Positions 43,107 through 52,021 of a stretch of DNA of 64,000 nucleotides are shown here, piece after piece. Source of the DNA: Paenibacillus tyrphae (GTDB lineage: Bacteria; Bacillota; Bacilli; Paenibacillales; NBRC-103111). Made by a program: the position numbers and the translations under genes. The notes beneath the pieces are model-generated. The model saw nothing but the letters and a program-made list of their open reading frames with translations, did no database searches and had not been told where the DNA came from. Position 1 is the stretch's first letter. Every line of letters begins with the position of its first letter. The stretch lies in NCBI RefSeq assembly GCF_024158745.1, contig NZ_JAMZAW010000002.1:488774-552773 (forward strand). Direction: 5' to 3'.

Positions 43107-46100
43107 ATGTCAGTTCAAGCGGCCCCCTCTCAACCGACGCCAGTTCATGCACATCCAAGCGTTTTTCAGGCGCTTGATTTTTTTATTTTGAGGATGCCTT
43201 TATTGCCGGTGGAACTATTCCAGAACCTTTCTGTCGATCTAAATGAGGATGAGGCGCTTAGCCGCAAGCCATGGTTCGAGAAATTGGCCGCCTACGCCGA
43301 ATTGCCTGTCATCCGGGAGGCCATTGCCGTATCCAGCTTGCCGCTGCTTCAGGCTTTGCCCAATCTAACCAACCAGGAGCATCCGCGCAAACAAGATCAG
43401 GCCGTAAAAGGCTTTCTGCGTTATTTGCTGCGTATGACCTCGCGTCCGACACCTTTTGGTTTATTTTCTGGAGTAACATACGGAAATTTCGGGGAGCGGT
43501 ATGCGTTCGAGCTTCAGCCCGTAATGGCCCACACCAAACGAGCCCGCCCTGATATGGAGTGGCTGTTGAAAGTGCTGTCCGGCTTGGAGGGCCGGTTTGA
43601 TGTCGTCAAGCAGTTAAAGGTCAGTCTCAATTCCTTGGCTTATCCCGTAGGCTCCCGCCTTTACCTGCCCTACCTGACCAAGTACGGCGTCAAGCAGAAA
43701 AGCAAAAGCACTATGGAGAGCACCTCCGTTCGCCTTACTCCGGCTGTGAAGCAGGTGATGGAGCTTACCCGTCAGCCCCTCCCCTTTTACGAGTTGGCCT
43801 TGAAGCTACACAGCCAATTTTCCGATACGTCACTCGAGCAAATAAACCAATTTCTATGGCAGCTGGTTCAGCAGGAAATCATCATCACGGACCTGCGCCC
43901 GCCTCTCATGACCGCCTCGCCATTCGATTACGTACTGCGGCGTTTAGCCGATATCACAGGCGTGGAAGCCGAGAGGGCGAAGCTAGAAACGGCCGCAGCT
44001 CTCATCGCGAGCTATAACCGTACGGAAATCGGGCAAGGCGAGCCCTTATATCATGAACTCGTAGAGCATATGAAATCCGTTGCCGAAGCCGATAATCTCC
44101 TGCAAGTGGACCTGGCCCTCTCGATGGAGGAATTAACCCTCCCCAAATCCGTTGCGCAAGAGATCGAGCGCGTCGGCGAAGCGCTTTGGCGAATTTCCGG
44201 GGAACGGCTGGGACTTTCGCATCTGGAAAGCTACCGTGCCGATTTCATGGAGAAATACGGGGCTTACCGCGAGGTTCCCCTGCTGGAGCTGCTGGACGCA
44301 GACATCGGGCTTGGCGCTCCGGCCGGATATGAATATCCCCGGGGCAAACGCAAGGAAGACAACACCCCCTCCTTCGCCCAGCAAAAGAAAAAGATGCTGC
44401 TGACCCAATGGGTCATGACATGCCTCCAGCAGGGGCGACAGGAACTGGAGCTGACCGACGACATGGTGATGCAGCTTGAACCTGTGCCGATGGAAGAAAA
44501 GTACGCGCCACGGTCGTTGGAATTGTATTTTGGCCTTGCCGCCCGATCCGGCCAAGCGGTAGAGGAGGGTGACTTTCTCCTGATTGCCGGAGGTACGACG
44601 GGTACCTACGGTGCGGGCAAGTCCGTCGGCCGGTTTGTCGATTTATTTGATTCCTCCTTTGTGGACAAGCTCAAGCAAATTGACCGATTGGAGCAAAAGC
44701 TTCATCCCGATGCGATCCTCGCCGAGCTCGTTTATTTTCCGGGAGACGGCCGCGCAGCCAATGTCGCTCTGAGTACGAACATTCGCGAGTACGAAATCGA
44801 CATCGGCACCAATTCGGCCAAAGATCCGGAGCATACGATCCCGCTCTCCGATCTAGTCGTCGGCATTACATCCAGCGGTTTTTATTTGCGGTCTCTGGCA
44901 AAAAATCGAAGGGTTATTCCGGTGACAAACCATATGCTGAATACGTCGAATTCGCCTAACGTCTACCGGTTTTTGCGTGAGTTATCGATGGAAAACCAGC
45001 GCAACATCGATTTTTTTGAATGGAATGAGTTAAGAACGCTTCCTTTCCTGCCGCGGTTAAGGTACAGCAAAACGATCATTGCCGCGGCCTGCTGGAAGTT
45101 TAACGGGGACCTGCCCCCTTTTCACGCGAACATAACCGAAACGCAGTGGCGCCAGGCTTTCGATGCGTACCGAAAGCAGTGGAATGTGCCGCGCTTCGTT
45201 TATTTGACCCAATCGGATAACCGCTTGCTGCTGGATCTCGATTCCCCGCTTCATCGGGACGAAGTGTATCGGGATTATACGAAGCTTCAGCCTGGAGGGC
45301 AGATCGTCTTAACCGAAACCGGCTTTGCGTTTGAGCTTCTTCCCGAGAGCGCAGGCGGGCACTACGTGACCGAGTTTGTTTTTCCTCTCGTCAAACGGGA
45401 CCTGCCGCAAGCTTCTGCGCAGCCGGATCTCGGCGGAGCTCTCGCCTCTCCACCCATCCAGCTCGCCGAGAGATTGAAAATGCCGGGCAGCGAATGGCTG
45501 TATCTGAAATGGTACGGTGCGGAGCATCGCGCCGACGCTTTTATCGGGGGGCCTCTGCGGGAATTTTGCCGCCAGGTGGAGGAGCAGCGGTGGGCAGCCG
45601 GCAGCTTCTTTATGCGCTATGCCGATCCCGATCCGCATCTTCGCTGGCGTTTCTGCGGCCATCCCGAGCAGCTTCACACCGCGCTGCTGCCGCAGCTGTA
45701 CCGGTTTACGCGGCAGTGCGTGGAAGACGGGCTCTTGTCCCGCCTAGTGATCGATACTTACGATCCGGAAATCGAACGGTACGGGGGGCGGACGTTGATC
45801 GGAGCAGCGGAGCGGCTGTTCTGTCTCGACAGCCGGGTCGCGGCCGAATGGATTCACGCCAGACAATCGGGTCACCTCAGCCTGAACCCGCATTTGCTGG
45901 CTGTCATCAGCGTCATTGACATTATGGAACGGTTCGGGCTGTCCTTCTTCGAGCAATTCGACTGGCTTAACACGATGGTACAGCATAAGGAGCATTTGGA
46001 GCTGTTTCGTCAGCATCGGCCGTTTCTTATGAAATTCGGGGATGCCAGAGGAGACTTTGCCCAGCTTCGCCATCTTCCTGACGGAGCGGCCATCCTGCCG

Positions 46101-46325
46101 ATGCTCCAAGCCCGCGGCGAGGCGATAGCCCGGTACGCGGAAGGAATCCGGCTTTGCCAAGCGGAAGGAACCTTGACCAATACTCGGGGGGATCTGATGC
46201 AAAGCGTGATCCATATGCATCTAAACCGGCTGTTCGGCATCCAACGAGAGGAAGAGCAGAAGGTGTTGACTCTGGCCAGACATACGTTATACAGCTTGCA
46301 GCATGTGAGGAGGAATCAGCCATGA
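43107..46325 (+). CDS. lanB: Lanthipeptide dehydratase LanB
   Basis: A full-length class I dehydratase of 1072 residues that activates Ser/Thr with glutamyl-tRNA and then eliminates glutamate. The N-terminal glutamylation domain shows the hallmark RMTSRPTPFGLFSG at 109-122; the C-terminal elimination domain (SpaB_C, about 780-1060) has WLYLKWYG and SFFMRYADPDPHLRWRF. Both halves are in one chain, as in NisB. It begins 90 bp after lanA2 and its stop overlaps the lanT start as ATGA. GGAAGGTGAG precedes the ATG. Its targets are presumably both precursors. Confidence 0.95.
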   Translation: MSVQAAPSQPTPVHAHPSVFQALDFFILRMPLLPVELFQNLSVDLNEDEALSRKPWFEKLAAYAELPVIREAIAVSSLPLLQALPNLTNQEHPRKQDQAVKGFLRYLLRMTSRPTPFGLFSGVTYGNFGERYAFELQPVMAHTKRARPDMEWLLKVLSGLEGRFDVVKQLKVSLNSLAYPVGSRLYLPYLTKYGVKQKSKSTMESTSVRLTPAVKQVMELTRQPLPFYELALKLHSQFSDTSLEQINQFLWQLVQQEIIITDLRPPLMTASPFDYVLRRLADITGVEAERAKLETAAALIASYNRTEIGQGEPLYHELVEHMKSVAEADNLLQVDLALSMEELTLPKSVAQEIERVGEALWRISGERLGLSHLESYRADFMEKYGAYREVPLLELLDADIGLGAPAGYEYPRGKRKEDNTPSFAQQKKKMLLTQWVMTCLQQGRQELELTDDMVMQLEPVPMEEKYAPRSLELYFGLAARSGQAVEEGDFLLIAGGTTGTYGAGKSVGRFVDLFDSSFVDKLKQIDRLEQKLHPDAILAELVYFPGDGRAANVALSTNIREYEIDIGTNSAKDPEHTIPLSDLVVGITSSGFYLRSLAKNRRVIPVTNHMLNTSNSPNVYRFLRELSMENQRNIDFFEWNELRTLPFLPRLRYSKTIIAAACWKFNGDLPPFHANITETQWRQAFDAYRKQWNVPRFVYLTQSDNRLLLDLDSPLHRDEVYRDYTKLQPGGQIVLTETGFAFELLPESAGGHYVTEFVFPLVKRDLPQASAQPDLGGALASPPIQLAERLKMPGSEWLYLKWYGAEHRADAFIGGPLREFCRQVEEQRWAAGSFFMRYADPDPHLRWRFCGHPEQLHTALLPQLYRFTRQCVEDGLLSRLVIDTYDPEIERYGGRTLIGAAERLFCLDSRVAAEWIHARQSGHLSLNPHLLAVISVIDIMERFGLSFFEQFDWLNTMVQHKEHLELFRQHRPFLMKFGDARGDFAQLRHLPDGAAILPMLQARGEAIARYAEGIRLCQAEGTLTNTRGDLMQSVIHMHLNRLFGIQREEEQKVLTLARHTLYSLQHVRRNQP

Positions 46326-48199
46326 GCTCGGCTGCGGAAGAAGCATCCCTAACCGTAAATCTAACGAATATTATGCAATCCTTTCGCTATTGGCCCCGCG
46401 TGTTCCAATTGCTGTGGCAAACGCATAAACCGTATTTTTTGCTGATTCTAGTTATTAACATCCTGCGCGGCGCCTCGCCGGTCATCTCGCTGCTGCTGCT
46501 CCAAACCTTGATCAACAGCATAGGCTCCGCCTGGGATACGGGTTTTCAGACCGTGCTTTGGCCCTTTATTTGGCTCATTACGTTTACCGCATTTAATGAA
46601 GCGCTGTCGCTGGCTCAAAATTTCATCAGCAAATTATTCGAAACGCTGCTTAGCAATCGGATCAACATGCTCATTATGGAGAAGTCGATTTCCCTTTCGC
46701 TTAGCGATTTTGAGAACTCCCAGGTGCAGGACGCCCTGAAACGCGCCCAGAACGAGGCCGGTCATCGGCCGTATCAAATCCTGCAGCAGATTTTGTCCAT
46801 TGTTACGGCGTCCATTACGTTATTCTCGACCGCGGCTATGCTCATTTCGTGGAAATGGTGGGCGGCTTTTCTCCTGATCCTCATTCCCTTGACCTCCTTC
46901 TATTCGTTTCTGAGAATCGGGCAGCAGGAGTTTATGCTTCAATGGAACCGGGCCCCGAAAATGCGGCACACCTGGTATTTGTCCGTGCTGCTGACAAGGG
47001 ATATTTCTTTCAAGGAGATCAAGCTGTTTCAACTGGGCGGTTATTTGCTCGGCAAATATCACGAGCTTCTACGGCAGTTTTTGGCGGAAGACAAGCGCAT
47101 GATCAAGAAGCGGCTCGGCGTGGGAGCGATTTTTCAAGTTATCCAGCAAGGGGTCAACGCGTTCATGTTTCTCATGGTCTTATGGTCTGCCTACAAACGC
47201 GAAATTTTGATCGGCCATGTGGTCAGCTATACCCAAGCCATGACGTTAACCCTGGTTTCGTCGCAAAATTTGACGCAGGGCATCCTTTCCTTATGCCAGC
47301 ACAATTTATTTTTACAGCAGTTGTTCGCTTTCCTGGATTTGCAGTCCTCCGATCCTTCCGCCAGAAGTATCGGAGCTTCGGAGGCTTCCCGTGCAACGAA
47401 TGCGTCCGTCATCCAGTCGGTGGAATTCCGCAATGTGTCTTTCCGTTATCCCGGCAGCAGTTATCCGGCTCTGCGGAATGTCAGCTTTTCCCTGCAGCGA
47501 GGTGAAACGCTTGCGATTGTAGGGCGCAACGGGTCCGGGAAGACCACCCTGATGAAGCTGCTGACGCAGTTGTACGACTCCTTCGAAGGAGACATTCTCA
47601 TCAACGGCGTCTCGATCCGCGACATGGACTGCGAAGCTTTTCGCCGCAAGGTCGGCGTCGTGTTCCAGGATTTTGTCCAATATGAGATGCAGGTCCGGCA
47701 AAATATCGGTTTTGGCAACGTCGCCAAAATGGAGGAGGACGCCGAATTGTGGAAGGCGGCGGAGCGGGCGGGCATCGCCGGCTTGGTCCAATCGATGCCG
47801 GCAGGTCTTGCCACCCAGCTCGGACGCTTGTTTGACGAAGGGCAGCAGCTCTCCGGAGGACAGTGGCAGCGGATTGCCATCGCCAGAGCTTTCATGCGCG
47901 AGGCTGAGCTCTATGTGCTGGACGAGCCCAGCTCCATGCTCGATCCGGAAACCGAGCTGCAGGTGTTTCAGGCGTTCCGGGAGTTGGTCCGCGACCGGTT
48001 GGGTATCTTCATTTCTCACCGTTACTCCGCCATCCGGTACGCCGATCATATCCTCATGATGGATCAAGGCTCCGTGGTCGAGCAGGGCAATCATCAACAG
48101 CTCATGCAGCAGAACGGGATGTATGCGGAGCTCTATATGATGCAAGCGAATGCTTATTTGGACGCCGATCATGAGCGCAAAGCGCGTTCTGCCGTTTGA
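46322..48199 (+). CDS. lanT: Lanthipeptide ABC exporter LanT (no protease domain)
   Basis: An ABC half-transporter of 625 residues exporting the modified precursor. Six hydrophobic helices occupy about 30-330; the ATPase domain has Walker A GRNGSGKTT near 400-408, signature LSGGQWQR and Walker B LYVLDEPSSMLD. There is no N-terminal C39 peptidase domain, so the leader must be removed by another enzyme, as with NisT. The ATG at 46322 overlaps the lanB stop and GAGGAGG lies upstream; the frame is open further upstream inside lanB. Confidence 0.93.
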   Translation: MSSAAEEASLTVNLTNIMQSFRYWPRVFQLLWQTHKPYFLLILVINILRGASPVISLLLLQTLINSIGSAWDTGFQTVLWPFIWLITFTAFNEALSLAQNFISKLFETLLSNRINMLIMEKSISLSLSDFENSQVQDALKRAQNEAGHRPYQILQQILSIVTASITLFSTAAMLISWKWWAAFLLILIPLTSFYSFLRIGQQEFMLQWNRAPKMRHTWYLSVLLTRDISFKEIKLFQLGGYLLGKYHELLRQFLAEDKRMIKKRLGVGAIFQVIQQGVNAFMFLMVLWSAYKREILIGHVVSYTQAMTLTLVSSQNLTQGILSLCQHNLFLQQLFAFLDLQSSDPSARSIGASEASRATNASVIQSVEFRNVSFRYPGSSYPALRNVSFSLQRGETLAIVGRNGSGKTTLMKLLTQLYDSFEGDILINGVSIRDMDCEAFRRKVGVVFQDFVQYEMQVRQNIGFGNVAKMEEDAELWKAAERAGIAGLVQSMPAGLATQLGRLFDEGQQLSGGQWQRIAIARAFMREAELYVLDEPSSMLDPETELQVFQAFRELVRDRLGIFISHRYSAIRYADHILMMDQGSVVEQGNHQQLMQQNGMYAELYMMQANAYLDADHERKARSAV

Positions 48200-48237
48200 T
48201 TAAAGCAGGCAACCATGATCCGAAGGGAGAAATCGGA

Positions 48238-49602
48238 ATGAACCTGAAAGAAACTTGCGAGGCCAAGTGGCTGCCGCTTGAAGGCGCCGAACGAATCGAA
48301 CGGGTCCGCTCGATTGTGATGGAGACGGCCCGGCGATTGAAGGACCCGGAAGAAATCGAGCGATTCGCCCTCGCGGAAGAACAGAAACGGATCGAACAAG
48401 GGAAGTTCTACGTGAAATGGAACGGGCTGCACCTTGCTCGGGGATATTCGGGCTTATGCTTGTTGTTCGGCGAATTGGATCGCCTGGAGCCCGATGGCCA
48501 ATGGGACGTCGCAGGTCACCGTTATGTTGTTCTCATACAGCAAGCTCTGGAACGGCAAGGAATCGAATCCCTATCCCTCTGGAGCGGTATGGCCGGTGTC
48601 GTTACGAGCATCCAGGCTTTGTCGCGGCAGGGCACCCGGTACGGGAATATGCTTCGGTCGCTCAACGACTTTTTCCTGCGTATGTTCCCCGAGTACATGT
48701 ATGTTGTCCGGAGAAATATAAAGGAAGGCGTGCTCATGTCCGATTACGACGTGATGCAGGGTTTAAGCGGCATAGGCCGTTATTTGCTGCACTTTAAAGA
48801 GCAGCCCGAGATGCGCATTGCGCTTACGCAGGTGCTTGAATATATGGTTGAGCTGTGCGGGTGCAAGGAGATGCAAAGCACGCAGGTTCCGGGGTGGTAT
48901 ATTTCGCCCGACCGGCTAATTTCATCCTCCGATCAGGAGTTATATCCCGAGGGTTACTTCAACTGCGGAGTTTCCCATGGCATTCCGGGTCCCTTGGCCC
49001 TGCTCTCCCTTGCGCATCAGCAAGGCGTAGAAGTGGAGGGCGGGCGGGAAACCATCCGATCCATCGCCGAGTGGTTGATGCGGTTTACGATCGAGGATGA
49101 GTACGGCCCCTATTGGCCCGCGCATGTATCGTGGCAGGAGCAGGCAGCGGGCGCCGCAAGCGGTTCGCCGCCCCGCGAAGCTTGGTGCTACGGCGGGCCC
49201 GGCGTCGCGCGTACGCTGTGGCTCGCGGGGCAATCGCTCGGGGAACCGGCGTGGAGGCAAGCGGCGGTTCAATCGTTCCTTGGCACAGCCCAGCGTCCCG
49301 AACGGCTGTGGAACTTGCATTCCGCCACCTTTTGCCACGGCTATGCCGGTCTTCTGCAGATGACGCAGCGGATGATCGCAGACACGGGAACCGCGGAACT
49401 GATTCCTTTACGCGACCGTCTCGTCGATCGGATTGTTCAGTCCTATGATGCTAGTGCGCCTTACGGCTTTGCAGAGCTGGAGGCTGGCGAAAAGCTGCAT
49501 TTCGCCGGATTGCTGGACGGGGCCGCGGGCGTTACGCTTGCGCTGCTGGCTGTCATGCAAGATAGGGAGCCGGAGTGGGATCGGGTTTTCCTGTTGAAGT
49601 AA
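48238..49602 (+). CDS. lanC: Lanthipeptide cyclase LanC
   Basis: A zinc-dependent cyclase of 454 residues adding Cys thiols to dehydrated residues. The zinc ligands are visible: Cys317 in AWCYGGPG and Cys366-His367 in TFCHGYAG. The conserved SHGIPG motif is near residue 245. The N-terminal 60 residues form a helical extension. The start at 48238 follows AAGGGAG; a TTG in frame inside the end of lanT lacks a suitable site. It is the last gene of the operon and is followed by a terminator. Confidence 0.94.
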   Translation: MNLKETCEAKWLPLEGAERIERVRSIVMETARRLKDPEEIERFALAEEQKRIEQGKFYVKWNGLHLARGYSGLCLLFGELDRLEPDGQWDVAGHRYVVLIQQALERQGIESLSLWSGMAGVVTSIQALSRQGTRYGNMLRSLNDFFLRMFPEYMYVVRRNIKEGVLMSDYDVMQGLSGIGRYLLHFKEQPEMRIALTQVLEYMVELCGCKEMQSTQVPGWYISPDRLISSSDQELYPEGYFNCGVSHGIPGPLALLSLAHQQGVEVEGGRETIRSIAEWLMRFTIEDEYGPYWPAHVSWQEQAAGAASGSPPREAWCYGGPGVARTLWLAGQSLGEPAWRQAAVQSFLGTAQRPERLWNLHSATFCHGYAGLLQMTQRMIADTGTAELIPLRDRLVDRIVQSYDASAPYGFAELEAGEKLHFAGLLDGAAGVTLALLAVMQDREPEWDRVFLLK

Positions 49603-49615
49603 TATTTATCGCTTC

Positions 49616-49642
49616 AGTCGACGGTTCACTTTTCCGTCGGCT
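49616..49642 (+). terminator. Terminator of the lan operon
   Basis: AGTCGACGG and CCGTCGGCT arms (9 bp, one wobble), followed by CTTTGTTTTTTC. Confidence 0.85.
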
Positions 49643-49798
49643 CTTTGTTTTTTCACCAATGTTCCGTTAACTCCCGCCAGAAAACCACATTAACTCGATA
49701 CCTTTTGTCTTCTATTTGCTACTTACGATGTGAAATTTTATAATGGCGTTACAACTTTAAACCAAATTTGGTTACTCTAGGGTCCAAAGGGTGATGTT

Positions 49799-50038
49799 AT
49801 GGAGCGAAAACTAAATTTATTATTCGGAATTTTTGGCGGAATAATGCTAATTTGCATCAGGCTTCCATCGGTATACTTTTACTCTGTGTTGGAGAACTTT
49901 CAAGGGTTTGTAAGTGACTACATTGCCCAATTTCTATCCCGTGTTGGATTATTAGTTGTTATTTACTTCAGCATATTGTTAATTATTGATTGTGTTAAGT
50001 CAGAAATTAAAAGAAAGAGCACTAAGGACGAAGAGTAA
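49799..50038 (+). CDS. Small two-helix membrane protein
   Basis: A 79-residue protein with hydrophobic helices at about 6-27 and 46-65 and a basic, charged tail (KSEIKRKSTKDEE). I do not recognise a family. The gene is much more AT-rich than the neighbours, as is the flanking DNA from about 49650 to 50190, which suggests transfer. It lies about 150 bp after the lan terminator on the same strand. Small membrane proteins near lanthipeptide operons can act in self-protection, but there is no direct evidence here. The ribosome binding site (AGGGTGATGTT) is weak. Confidence 0.5.
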   Translation: MERKLNLLFGIFGGIMLICIRLPSVYFYSVLENFQGFVSDYIAQFLSRVGLLVVIYFSILLIIDCVKSEIKRKSTKDEE

Positions 50039-50185
50039 GATCGATTTTGGAGTGCACCTAGAGTTTATCGATATTGCAGATGAACTGGGGGAACGAATTG
50101 AACTATTACAGAATGCGTTTCTTGAATGCAGCAAAAACCATTTAATTTTAAGAACCTCATGCATCTCGAAGGAGGCCCGTGAGGA

Positions 50186-50551
50186 ATGAAAACAAGCGAA
50201 TTATCGCGATTATCCAATGTCAGCGTACGATCCATCCGACATTATGAAAATAAAGGTCTTCTACGCGCCGATAGGCTGGAGAACGATTATCGGGATTTCG
50301 ACGAATCCGCCGTAGAACGAGTCAAGGCGATTCAGTTATATTTGAAGCTTGGATTAACAACAGATGAGATCGGAGCCTTGTTCAAGACGGAAGCGGCAGA
50401 GCCTGACGAATATGAATATTGTGAGGAGATGCTGGCAACGTATGAAGAGAAACTAGCCAATGTGAATCGTCAAATCGAAGCGCTTCATGGATTGAAGAGA
50501 TTATTGGAGAGGCAAATCTCCTTTACGATTAGCAAAAAGAAAACCGTCTAA
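50186..50551 (+). CDS. MerR-family transcriptional regulator
   Basis: A 121-residue regulator with the N-terminal winged helix of MerR proteins (MKTSELSRLSNVSVRSIRHYENKGLL region), followed by a dimerisation coiled coil (about 75-115). No cysteine-rich metal site is present, so a drug or small molecule is the more likely signal. It precedes a reductase gene whose promoter has the long spacer and central dyad typical of MerR targets. A possible degenerate frame (about 50031-50189) overlaps its start. Confidence 0.85.
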   Translation: MKTSELSRLSNVSVRSIRHYENKGLLRADRLENDYRDFDESAVERVKAIQLYLKLGLTTDEIGALFKTEAAEPDEYEYCEEMLATYEEKLANVNRQIEALHGLKRLLERQISFTISKKKTV

Positions 50552-50560
50552 CACAGATGC

Positions 50561-50600
50561 GGCCCTGGAGCATGAATAAACGCTCCCGGGCCTTTTTTTT
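50561..50600 (+). terminator. Terminator after merR
   Basis: GGCCCTGGAGC and GCTCCCGGGCC arms followed by eight T residues. Confidence 0.88.
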
Positions 50601-50605
50601 GCGTA

Positions 50606-50637
50606 TTGACATTGACACTAGTGTAATCCTTTATGAT
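50606..50637 (+). promoter_or_regulatory. MerR-type promoter with 20-bp spacer
   Basis: TTGACA (50606-50611) and TATGAT (50632-50637) are 20 bp apart, longer than the usual 17, with the palindrome ACACTAGTGT (50615-50624) inside the spacer. This is the layout of MerR-activated promoters, and a merR gene lies just upstream. Confidence 0.65.
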
Positions 50638-50670
50638 CTGCTTAGTCTCATTACGAAAGGAGTTTTTCCA

Positions 50671-51600
50671 TTGAACAGCAGCAACCCAAAAGAAGTCATT
50701 AGTGTCGACAATGCGAGTGCAGCCACGAATCGCAAATCGGTGACCGTCATGGGATTAGGGCCGATGGGCCAGGCGATGGCGGGCGTTTTCCTTGAATCCG
50801 GCTATGCGGTAACCGTGTGGAACCGGACCCCAAGTAAAGCAGACGAGCTTGTAGCGAAAGGAGCCATCCGAGCGTCCACAGTCGACGAGGCGTTAGCCGC
50901 TAATGAACTCGTGATCCTCAGTCTTACAGACTACGATGTGATGTACGCCATTCTCGAACCGTCTTCGGCTAACTTGTCCGGCAAGGTGCTCGTCAACCTG
51001 AGTTCGGATACCCCAGAGAAAGTACGCGAGGCGGCCAAGTGGTTAGCCGATCGTGGAGCCCGGCATGTCACCGGCGGCGTGCAGACTCCGCCTTCAGGTA
51101 TCGGTAAGCCGGAGTCATACACATACTATAGCAGTCCAAGAGAAGTCTTCGAGGCCCATAGGGAGACGCTGGAAGTACTGACTGGTACCGACTATCGGGG
51201 TGAGGATCCCGGGCTAGCCATGGTGTACTACCAGATTCAGATGGATATATTCTGGACGTCCATGCTTAGTTACCTACACGCACTTGCTGTAGCCAACGCA
51301 AACGGCATTACGGCGGAGCAGTTCCTGCCCTATGCTTCGGCGGCCTTATCGTCGCTGCCGAAGTTCGTCGAGTTCTACACGCCGCGTCTCGACGAGGGCA
51401 AGCACCCTGGCGACGTGGACCGACTTGCCATGGGATTGGCGAGCGTCGAGCACGTCGTTCATACGGCTGAAGATGCCGGCATCGACATTGCCTTGCCAGC
51501 CGCAGTGCTGGATATCTTCAAGCGAGGCATGGAAAACGGTCACGCTGGCGATAGTTTTACCAGCCTTATTGAAATCTTCAAGAATCCTGTTCGTCCATAA
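50671..51600 (+). CDS. Imine-reductase-like NAD(P)-dependent oxidoreductase
   Basis: A 309-residue enzyme of the beta-hydroxyacid dehydrogenase superfamily. The Rossmann motif is GLGPMGQAMA near residue 27. The pattern VNLSSDTPEKVREAAKW, a Gly-rich GGVQTPPSGIG, YYSSPREVFEAH and GEDPGLAMVYY matches imine reductases better than hydroxyisobutyrate dehydrogenases. The start is a TTG at 50671, eight bases after AAAGGAG. It is likely controlled by the upstream MerR protein. The natural substrate of such enzymes is usually unknown. Confidence 0.8.
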   Translation: MNSSNPKEVISVDNASAATNRKSVTVMGLGPMGQAMAGVFLESGYAVTVWNRTPSKADELVAKGAIRASTVDEALAANELVILSLTDYDVMYAILEPSSANLSGKVLVNLSSDTPEKVREAAKWLADRGARHVTGGVQTPPSGIGKPESYTYYSSPREVFEAHRETLEVLTGTDYRGEDPGLAMVYYQIQMDIFWTSMLSYLHALAVANANGITAEQFLPYASAALSSLPKFVEFYTPRLDEGKHPGDVDRLAMGLASVEHVVHTAEDAGIDIALPAAVLDIFKRGMENGHAGDSFTSLIEIFKNPVRP

Positions 51601-51629
51601 AAATTAGGCCATTCCTTTTGGGATCGCCT

Positions 51630-51843
51630 CAGAGTGTTGAATAAGTGGTCAAATGGGAGAATAGAGGTTACGAGGGGTGGGGTATCCACTTCCGACCGCT
51701 GTTGTCCTCGGGAAATTTTTATTAAAGCCGCTTATCAGCGGACATTTCCCGAAGACAAAGGCGGCCGCTGTCGCTTCTCCAGTGGATACCCCACCTCCGT
51801 TTGCATCTCTATTTTTGTTAAAGTCTACTTTCTCAACAAGCTC
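51630..51843 (+). mobile_element. Hairpin-rich element inserted in a terminator (copy B)
   Basis: The element begins CAGAGTGTTGA and ends CTCAACAAGCTC, the same ends as copy A at 26553-26758 and in the same orientation relative to the upstream gene. Internal perfect inverted repeats of 15 bp (51676-51690 and 51781-51795, GGTGGGGTATCCACT) enclose further nested stems, including CCGCT/AGCGG. It is flanked by 24-bp direct repeats, 51606-51629 and 51844-51867, identical at 22 of 24 positions, each a terminator-like hairpin AGGCCATTCC/GGGATGGCCT. No coding capacity is evident. Confidence 0.65.
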
Positions 51844-51867
51844 AGGCCATTCCTTGTGGGATGGCCT
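51844..51867 (+). terminator. Terminator-like hairpin after the reductase, distal copy
   Basis: AGGCCATTCC-TTGT-GGGATGGCCT with a short T-poor tail (TTAAAC). The proximal copy is at 51606-51629. Confidence 0.6.
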
Positions 51868-51978
51868 TTAAACTTGCCGTTACAAACAGCACGGGAAATG
51901 ATGATCGTTCCGCTATCGGGAAACGATAGATTCAACAGTTGCTTTTAGCTCAGTAAGTTTTTCCCCGCCAATATAAAA

Positions 51979-52008
51979 CGGCCCGCCGGAATCGCTTCCG
52001 GTGAGCCG
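51979..52008 (-). terminator. Terminator of ilvD
   Basis: Imperfect hairpin CGGCTCACCGGA with TCCGGCGGGCCG on the minus strand, followed by TTTTATATTGG. Confidence 0.75.
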
Positions 52009-52021
52009 CTATTTTTGCTTC

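Noticed and set aside
42628..43158. Minus-strand frame of 176 codons covering both lanthipeptide precursors
   Set aside because: Antisense image of the repetitive precursor genes; the sense frames have leaders, good start sites and the expected operon context.
49986..50189. 67-codon frame between the small membrane protein and merR
   Set aside because: It begins with a TTG inside the preceding gene without a binding site. It might be a gene remnant in the AT-rich patch, but evidence is too thin to list.
51606..51629. Independent extra terminator of the reductase gene
   Set aside because: It is a near copy of the hairpin at 51844-51867 and lies exactly at the edge of the inserted element, so it is read as a target duplication.
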